Under the pieces are notes generated by a model. It was not told the DNA's origin. It searched no databases and saw nothing but the letters and a program-made list of their open reading frames with translations. Shown here one piece after another: positions 60,136 to 64,000 of a stretch of 64,000 nt of DNA; position 1 is the stretch's first letter, and every line of letters begins with the position of its first letter. Position numbers and translations under genes: made by a program. This DNA is from Gloeobacter morelensis MG652769 (GTDB lineage: Bacteria; Cyanobacteriota; Cyanobacteriia; Gloeobacterales; Gloeobacteraceae): NCBI RefSeq assembly GCF_021018745.1, contig NZ_CP063845.1:4774001-4838000 (forward strand). The letters run 5' to 3'.

Positions 60136-61883
60136 ACAAGAACCTCCTCCAGATCGGTGGCCAGAAGCCGGGCGAAGCGCGAGTGGGGATCGGCGGCCAG
60201 TGCGGCGCGCGGCCCCGCTTCGAGGATCTGGCCCCCTTCCAGGATCAAAATGCGATCGACCCGGCGCACAGTGCTCAGGCGGTGGGCGATGATGATCCCG
60301 GTGCGTCCAGCGAGAAGCCGGTGGACGGCCCGCTCGATGCGCGCCTCGGTGGCCGGGTCGAGCCGCGAAGACGGTTCATCCAGAATCACCAGTCCCGGAT
60401 CTTTGAGCAGTACGCGGGCAAAGGCCAATAGTTGCGCCTCCCCGGCCGACAGACCCCGGCCGCCGCTTGCCAGTTCGCTATCTAGTCCCCGCGGCAGCCC
60501 CGCCAGCCAGCTTCCCAGTTCCGCCCGCTCCAGCGCCTCGCGCACGCGCTCATCCGGGATGGTTGCATCAAAAAACGTCACATTGTCGCGCACGCTCGCG
60601 TGAAACAACTGCACATCCTGGGTGACCACGCCCACCCGCTCGCGCAGTGCCGCCGCCGTCAATGAAGCAACGTCCAGCCCCCCCAGCCGCACACTGCCCG
60701 CCTGCGGTTCCCACAGCCTGAGCAACAGCCGGGTGAGGGTGGTCTTGCCGCTGCCGGTGCGGCCGAGCAACCCCAGCACCTGCCCGGCAGGTAGATCGAA
60801 GCTCAACTGTTCGATGACCGGCTTACCGGGAGCGTAGGCAAAATCCACCGCCTCGAAGCGCACCGCAAGAGGGCCGTCCGGCAGCGCTTCCCGTCCGGCG
60901 CTGCCTTCGGCCAGGCGGCTATCGATTTGCGAGAGTTCGACGATCCGCCCCAGGCTCGCCGCCGCCCGCTGCAAATCTTGCAGTTCGCTGGTCAGTTGCT
61001 CCAGCGGGCTTTGCAACAATTCGGTGTACTGAAAAAACAAGTAGGCCGTCCCGAGGGTGATCGCCCCGGCCAGGTACAGATAGGCCCCGAGGCCGAAGGC
61101 GAGCACCGAGCTGAGGGTAAATAGCCCCAGGGTGATCAGCCAGACGAGCGAGCGGCGCATCGAGGCGTGCCGTCCGCGCACGAACAGCCTTCCCATCACC
61201 TGCCAGAAGCGGCGCATCGCGTAGGGACCGGCGCCGTTGGCGCGCAGATCGTCCAGACCGGCAAGCCGCTCCTCCAAAAAGCCGAACAATTCGGCGCTCA
61301 CCTGGCGCTCCTCGCGCACCGCCTCCACGGCGATGTCGCGGCTTCTGGCCAGCGCCAGGGCGCTCATCGCCACAAACAGGGCCAGCGCCGCACCCGCCCG
61401 CCAGTCTTCTGCCGTCACCACCGCGACTACCCCCACCAGCAGCAGCCCTGAACCCACCACCTTCAACAAAAACTGTGAAAAGAAGTTCGAGAGCGCCGTG
61501 GCGTCGCCGTCGATGCGCTCGATCAGTTCCCCCGGTGTGCGCTCGTGGTGAAAACCCATCTCCAGCCCCAGACAGTGGCGGGTCAGATCGGCGCGCAGGC
61601 GGTTGGTGGCGTTCCAACCGACATTCTCGCCCACCCAGGTGACCGCCACGGTGCAGATTTGCTGCACCAGCCCCACCGCCAGAAACCCGACCCCCGCCGC
61701 CAACAGCGCCGCCAAGGGTGCGCCTGCCAAAGCCCCATCGATGAAATAGCGCACCACCTGCGGACCGACCAGCTGCAGTGCGACACTTACCAGCAGCAAC
61801 ACGACCAACAGCAGCACCCGTGGCCACTGCGGCCACAGGTACCGCGCCAAAAACTCCCGGTACTGCCGGAATGTCACGCGCAT
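60132..61883 (-). CDS. ABC exporter half-transporter A (canonical ATPase site)
   Basis: 583 residues from the ATG at 61883 (AGGTGG upstream). Membrane domain ('WPRVLLLVVLLLVSVALQLV', 'ELIERIDGDATALSNFFSQF') and ABC domain: Walker A 'LLGRTGSGKTTLTRLLL', Q-loop region 'GVVTQDVQLFHASVRDN', signature 'GRGLSAGEAQLLAFAR', Walker B 'LVILDEPSSRLDP' with the catalytic Glu, H-loop 'IIIAHRLSTV'. Signature is L-S-A-G-E instead of L-S-G-G-Q. Together with the overlapping gene downstream it forms a heterodimer of the BmrCD/TM287-288 kind. A leader with a short ORF and hairpin lies upstream. Confidence 0.92.
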   Translation of the reverse strand: MRVTFRQYREFLARYLWPQWPRVLLLVVLLLVSVALQLVGPQVVRYFIDGALAGAPLAALLAAGVGFLAVGLVQQICTVAVTWVGENVGWNATNRLRADLTRHCLGLEMGFHHERTPGELIERIDGDATALSNFFSQFLLKVVGSGLLLVGVVAVVTAEDWRAGAALALFVAMSALALARSRDIAVEAVREERQVSAELFGFLEERLAGLDDLRANGAGPYAMRRFWQVMGRLFVRGRHASMRRSLVWLITLGLFTLSSVLAFGLGAYLYLAGAITLGTAYLFFQYTELLQSPLEQLTSELQDLQRAAASLGRIVELSQIDSRLAEGSAGREALPDGPLAVRFEAVDFAYAPGKPVIEQLSFDLPAGQVLGLLGRTGSGKTTLTRLLLRLWEPQAGSVRLGGLDVASLTAAALRERVGVVTQDVQLFHASVRDNVTFFDATIPDERVREALERAELGSWLAGLPRGLDSELASGGRGLSAGEAQLLAFARVLLKDPGLVILDEPSSRLDPATEARIERAVHRLLAGRTGIIIAHRLSTVRRVDRILILEGGQILEAGPRAALAADPHSRFARLLATDLEEVLV

Positions 61884-61961
61884 AGTATCCACCTGCGATG
61901 ATTGCCGGGCATGGCACCACAGCACGGCGCGCAAGCTCGGAACTGGAAATTGATAGTCTTC

Positions 61962-61996
61962 AAAAATCGGAGGGCGCGACCTGCGACAGTCCGCCC
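61962..61996 (-). terminator. Terminator-like hairpin in the exporter leader
   Basis: Minus strand: GGGCG-GAC, loop TGTCGCAG, GTC-G-CGCCC (8 bp with one bulged G), then TCCGATTTTT. It stands between the short leader ORF (ending at 62021) and the exporter start at 61883, so it could end transcription before the exporter genes. Confidence 0.5.
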
Positions 61997-62020
61997 ATGG
62001 CAGAACACTCGAAAACCACC

Positions 62021-62089
62021 CTAGCCGGGCGAACGGCTCCGCTCAGGCAGCGCGCCGCACAGCCAGGAATGCTGCAGCAGATTTAACAT
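62021..62089 (-). CDS. 22-residue leader peptide before the ABC exporter genes
   Basis: ATG at 62087-62089 with an excellent RBS (AAAAAGGAGAG, 5 nt before it) opens 22 codons and stops at a TAG. The peptide begins 'MLNLLQHSWLCGALPERS' and has no family. An ORF this short with so strong a start signal, followed by a terminator-like hairpin and then an ABC exporter operon, resembles attenuator leaders such as that of bmrCD. Translation is not proved. Confidence 0.45.
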   Translation of the reverse strand: MLNLLQHSWLCGALPERSRSPG

Positions 62090-62101
62090 GCGACTCTCCT
62101 T

Positions 62102-62131
62102 TTTGTGCTTGAGCGAGCTTTGTGCTTGAGC
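62102..62131. promoter_or_regulatory. Tandem repeats with palindromic cores upstream of the leader ORF
   Basis: TTTGTGCTTGAGC occurs at 62102-62114 and again at 62119-62131 (17-bp spacing). Each contains the palindrome-like core GCTTGAGC(A/G)AGC. On the minus strand a possible -10 box (TATTAT, ~62139-62144) lies just upstream. Arrangement fits an operator next to the exporter promoter; the binding protein is unknown. Confidence 0.4.
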
Positions 62132-62240
62132 AAGCGCATAATACACGCGTAGTATCGACGGTACCAGAGGGGCCGATCGCCTGTCAATTGCCAAGGTGGA
62201 CCCAACCGTAACCTTCAGAGGCTGGGATCCTTAAAACCAG

Positions 62241-62270
62241 CGTAGAGGGAGGGATTCGAACCCTCGATAG
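62241..62270 (-). other. 3' fragment of a tRNA-Ser gene: attachment site
   Basis: Minus strand gives the T-arm GAGGG-TTCGAAT-CCCTC directly followed by acceptor strand CCTCTAC and discriminator G, as in tRNA-Ser. The 5' half, D arm and anticodon are absent: upstream bases do not fit. Such 3' pieces are left at one end of elements that integrate by tyrosine recombinases into tRNA genes. By orientation the element lies at higher coordinates. Neighbouring iterated GTGCCT motifs (62320-62335) might be arm sites. Confidence 0.6.
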
Positions 62271-62349
62271 GTGAGCAATCCGCCCATAAGTCGCTCTGTG
62301 AGGCATTTAGAAATATTTGTGCCTGAAAGCGTGCCTAAATTTGGGCGTT

Positions 62350-62649
62350 TCACCTATTTTCCCCGCGCCGCTGAAGAACATCGAGGATGCACCGGTTCTC
62401 CAGTTGCAAGCCGCGCACATCCAACTGGATCGACTGGATAATCGGCACCAGCACGCGGATCGACTCCGCCAGGGTATCGACCCGCTCGGCCATGATATTG
62501 ACCCGTTCGTTCATCGCCGCTTGATTGGCCTCAAGCCGGGTGATGGCGACGGTGTTGGCGGCAATCTGCTCGCTGTTGGCAGCCACCAGGGCCTCAATGC
62601 GACCGAGTCTGGTGGAAAAGTCTGAGGGTTGTCCGTTGCTGGTGGTCAT
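62350..62649 (-). CDS. Small coiled-coil protein
   Basis: 99 residues from the ATG at 62649. Helical heptads ('LGRIEALVAANSEQIAANTV', 'NQAAMNERVNIMAERVDTLA') and an amphipathic end ('SIQLDVRGLQLENRCILDVL'). Similar in build to 31831-32202. No function known. It lies inside the proposed element, just beyond the tRNA fragment. Confidence 0.55.
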   Translation of the reverse strand: MTTSNGQPSDFSTRLGRIEALVAANSEQIAANTVAITRLEANQAAMNERVNIMAERVDTLAESIRVLVPIIQSIQLDVRGLQLENRCILDVLQRRGENR

Positions 62650-62762
62650 TGGCGCTTGTGGGGTGGCTCTCTTGCTGTGATTCTTAACGCCGACGGGCCG
62701 TGCTCGACGAAGATGAGCACTATGGCTGCGCCGTAGCACTTATGATCGGCTGTGCGCGGCCG

Positions 62763-63263
62763 TTATCGCAAGCGAACCATCAAGAGTGCGCGACCCCATT
62801 CGGTGTCCTGCTCGACATCGCGGACAAAGCCCGCCTTCTCATACGCACGGATCGCGCGGGCGTTGGAGGGATGAGGGTCGGTTCCTACCGCGGGCGCGCC
62901 TTGCGCGAACAGCCGCTCGACATGGGCGCGGATGAAGGCCGAGCCGTGCCCGCACCCGAGCATATCCGGCTCGCCGATAAACTGGTCTATTCCCCTGGAG
63001 CCCAAGGGAAGGGATGCGAAGTGGTGATTTGCCCAAGCGTGCGGGTCGTAATCCTGTATGTAGGCGAACGGTCGGCCCCCGTGCGACACGATCCAAAGGG
63101 CGATGTTCGGATCGCCGAGTGCTTCTTCGAAAGGAAGCTCATCGTCGTCTCCCTTATCCTGATCGGGGTCACCCCACCAGCGATCGACCTCGGGAGTCGT
63201 CAGCCAGCGGTGAACCAGGGCGAAGTCGTCGGTTGTCATCCCGCGAAAAGTGTACACGCTCAT
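62763..63263 (-). CDS. GNAT acetyltransferase, AAC(6')-like
   Basis: 166 residues. Closely follows the pattern of aminoglycoside 6'-N-acetyltransferases of the AAC(6')-Ib/siderophore-acetyltransferase group: 'YTFRGMTTDDFALVHRWLTT', 'VDRWWGDPDQ', 'RPFAYIQDYDPHAW', 'LGSRGIDQFIGEPDMLGCGH' (acetyl-CoA loop region), 'GTDPHPSNARAIRAYEKAGF'. It may acetylate aminoglycosides or another amine. Upstream gene mobC is divergent. As cargo of a mobilizable element it is a candidate resistance gene; activity is not predictable from sequence alone. Confidence 0.8.
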   Translation of the reverse strand: MSVYTFRGMTTDDFALVHRWLTTPEVDRWWGDPDQDKGDDDELPFEEALGDPNIALWIVSHGGRPFAYIQDYDPHAWANHHFASLPLGSRGIDQFIGEPDMLGCGHGSAFIRAHVERLFAQGAPAVGTDPHPSNARAIRAYEKAGFVRDVEQDTEWGRALLMVRLR

Positions 63264-63294
63264 ACTTTCGCTGTATCACACCTGGCAGGCTCTA

Positions 63295-63492
63295 ATGCCG
63301 GTCACGCAACGCAAAATATTTGATCCAAGATCGCCTTATACCCCAATCGGCCGACGCGTCACACAACAGCGTGGAATCGACGGGATGGCGGAGAGGGTGG
63401 GAGATTGTTCGAACTCTCTCTATGACACTCTAGCCGATTGGGAAGCCCAGCTTAAACACGCAAATGTCTCGTTCGAGGAGCCGTCCCCATGA
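63295..63492 (+). CDS. Hypothetical protein upstream of mobC
   Basis: 65 residues from an ATG at 63295, ending in ATGA overlap with the next gene (stop 63490-63492, next ATG 63489). Soluble and polar ('RKIFDPRSPYTPIGRRVTQQ', 'SLYDTLADWEAQLKHANVSF'). The overlap indicates translational coupling with the mobilization genes; possibly a small relaxosome protein. Start codon is uncertain. Confidence 0.5.
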   Translation: MPVTQRKIFDPRSPYTPIGRRVTQQRGIDGMAERVGDCSNSLYDTLADWEAQLKHANVSFEEPSP

Positions 63493-63947
63493 CAGGCTCC
63501 CCGGATCAGAATGCCAGCCGCCTCAATGACTTCCTAACTGCCGCCAAGGGCGAGTCGGCCTCTTTGGCTACCCAGAAGGGCAAGCCGCTCCATCCGTTCT
63601 CGATCCGCCTGACGCAGGAGGAACGCGAGCGACTGGAAGCCGAGGCCAAGGGCAAACCCTTAAGCGTCTATATGCGCGAACGGCTCTTGGGTGATGGTTC
63701 CACGCCCCGAAAACTCCGGCGCAAGCCTGCCGCCGATCAGGCTGGGCTGGCCAAGGTGCTGGGGATGCTGGGGCAGTCAAGGCTGGCCAATAACCTCAAC
63801 CAGATTGCCAAGGCCGCCCATATCGGGGTGCTGGTCGTCTCTCCGGCGCTGCTCGAAGAGCTTGAGAATGCCCGCCGGGATATCCGCATCATGCGCGATG
63901 CCCTGCTGTCGGCGCTCGGATTTCCTCCCTCGGGGGCCAGTTCATGA
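63489..63947 (+). CDS. mobC: Plasmid mobilization relaxosome protein MobC-like
   Basis: 152 residues. Ribbon-helix-helix-like part 'HPFSIRLTQEERERLEAEAK' and 'GKPLSVYMRERLLGDG', then 'QSRLANNLNQIAKAAHIGVL', the conserved MobC motif, and a helical end. MobC helps the relaxase open DNA at oriT. The stop overlaps the next ATG (ATGA), as usual for mobC-relaxase operons. Sequence style resembles alphaproteobacterial mobilizable elements. Confidence 0.85.
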   Translation: MTGSPDQNASRLNDFLTAAKGESASLATQKGKPLHPFSIRLTQEERERLEAEAKGKPLSVYMRERLLGDGSTPRKLRRKPAADQAGLAKVLGMLGQSRLANNLNQIAKAAHIGVLVVSPALLEELENARRDIRIMRDALLSALGFPPSGASS

Positions 63948-64000
63948 TTCTCGTCGGCAACCAGCGCGGCGGCGGGCGTGATCTCGCCGCCCATCTTTTC
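63944..64000 (+). CDS. Relaxase, N-terminal start only (cut by window end)
   Basis: ATG at 63944, overlapping the mobC stop. The 19 visible codons read 'MILVGNQRGGGRDLAAHLF', the start of MobA/VirD2-type relaxases found with such MobC proteins ('MILVGNQRGGAKDLALHL' in related elements). The catalytic Tyr and His triad are outside the window. It nicks oriT and pilots the strand in conjugation. Confidence 0.75.
   Translation, partial: MILVGNQRGGGRDLAAHLF

Noticed and set aside
61898-62086. Plus-strand ORF of 62 codons in the exporter leader
   Set aside because: No RBS and no family; the minus-strand leader ORF has a much better start signal.

Overview
The window is 64 kb of GC-rich bacterial chromosome that reads as a cyanobacterium, most probably Gloeobacter or a close relative. 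Pointers are a plastid-type terminal oxidase, DUF2808 and other small cyanobacterial families, several Uma2/DUF820 and DUF29 proteins, an Anbu protease, and a housekeeping set with cyanobacterial-type sequences (proS, pheS, fbp, aroB, cysE, msrA). No photosystem or ribosomal locus is present to settle the genus, so this is inference from protein resemblance only.

Layout. 1-18 kb: mostly ordinary single genes (codA, proS, a short ketoacyl synthase, tRNA-Pro(GGG), msrA, RidA, cysE, aroB, a metallophosphoesterase with a coiled-coil insert, a DEAD-box helicase). 18.8-26.3 kb: a genomic scar zone. A probable microbial-rhodopsin N-terminus is cut off by an IS200/IS605 remnant; two tails of a TonB-dependent receptor surround an intact Uma2 gene; an oxidoreductase has lost its N-terminus. 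Next come two ~95-bp inverted repeats built of iterated 16-bp motifs that bracket a foreign-looking glutamate carboxypeptidase and an intact IS605-type element (tnpA+tnpB). An intact IS4-family element with a 9-bp target duplication sits just outside. 26.3-47.6 kb: mainly chromosomal genes (SLOG-fold protein, nitrate-reductase-associated protein, DUF885 peptidase, class A beta-lactamase, SelO, ABC-F ATPase, MgtC, a 14-repeat FG-GAP protein, Anbu, PTOX, pheS-fbp). 47.9-54.6 kb: an AT-richer block with four small uncharacterised membrane or secreted proteins, followed by an ECF sigma factor whose end overlaps the start of a large Ser/Thr kinase. 55-62 kb: Uma2, a STAND-type ATPase, and a heterodimeric ABC exporter preceded by a short leader ORF, a terminator-like hairpin and tandem palindromes that look like an attenuation system. 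62.2-64 kb: the 3' piece of a tRNA-Ser marks an attachment site, and beyond it lie an AAC(6')-like acetyltransferase and a mobC-relaxase pair, i.e. the start of an integrated mobilizable element that runs out of the window.

The most novel candidates are the leader-peptide/terminator arrangement before the ABC exporter, the iterated-motif inverted repeats carrying cargo, the truncated rhodopsin, and the sigma-kinase pair with its neighbouring unknown cluster. All functional calls come from reading motifs and remembered family features; no database search was made.
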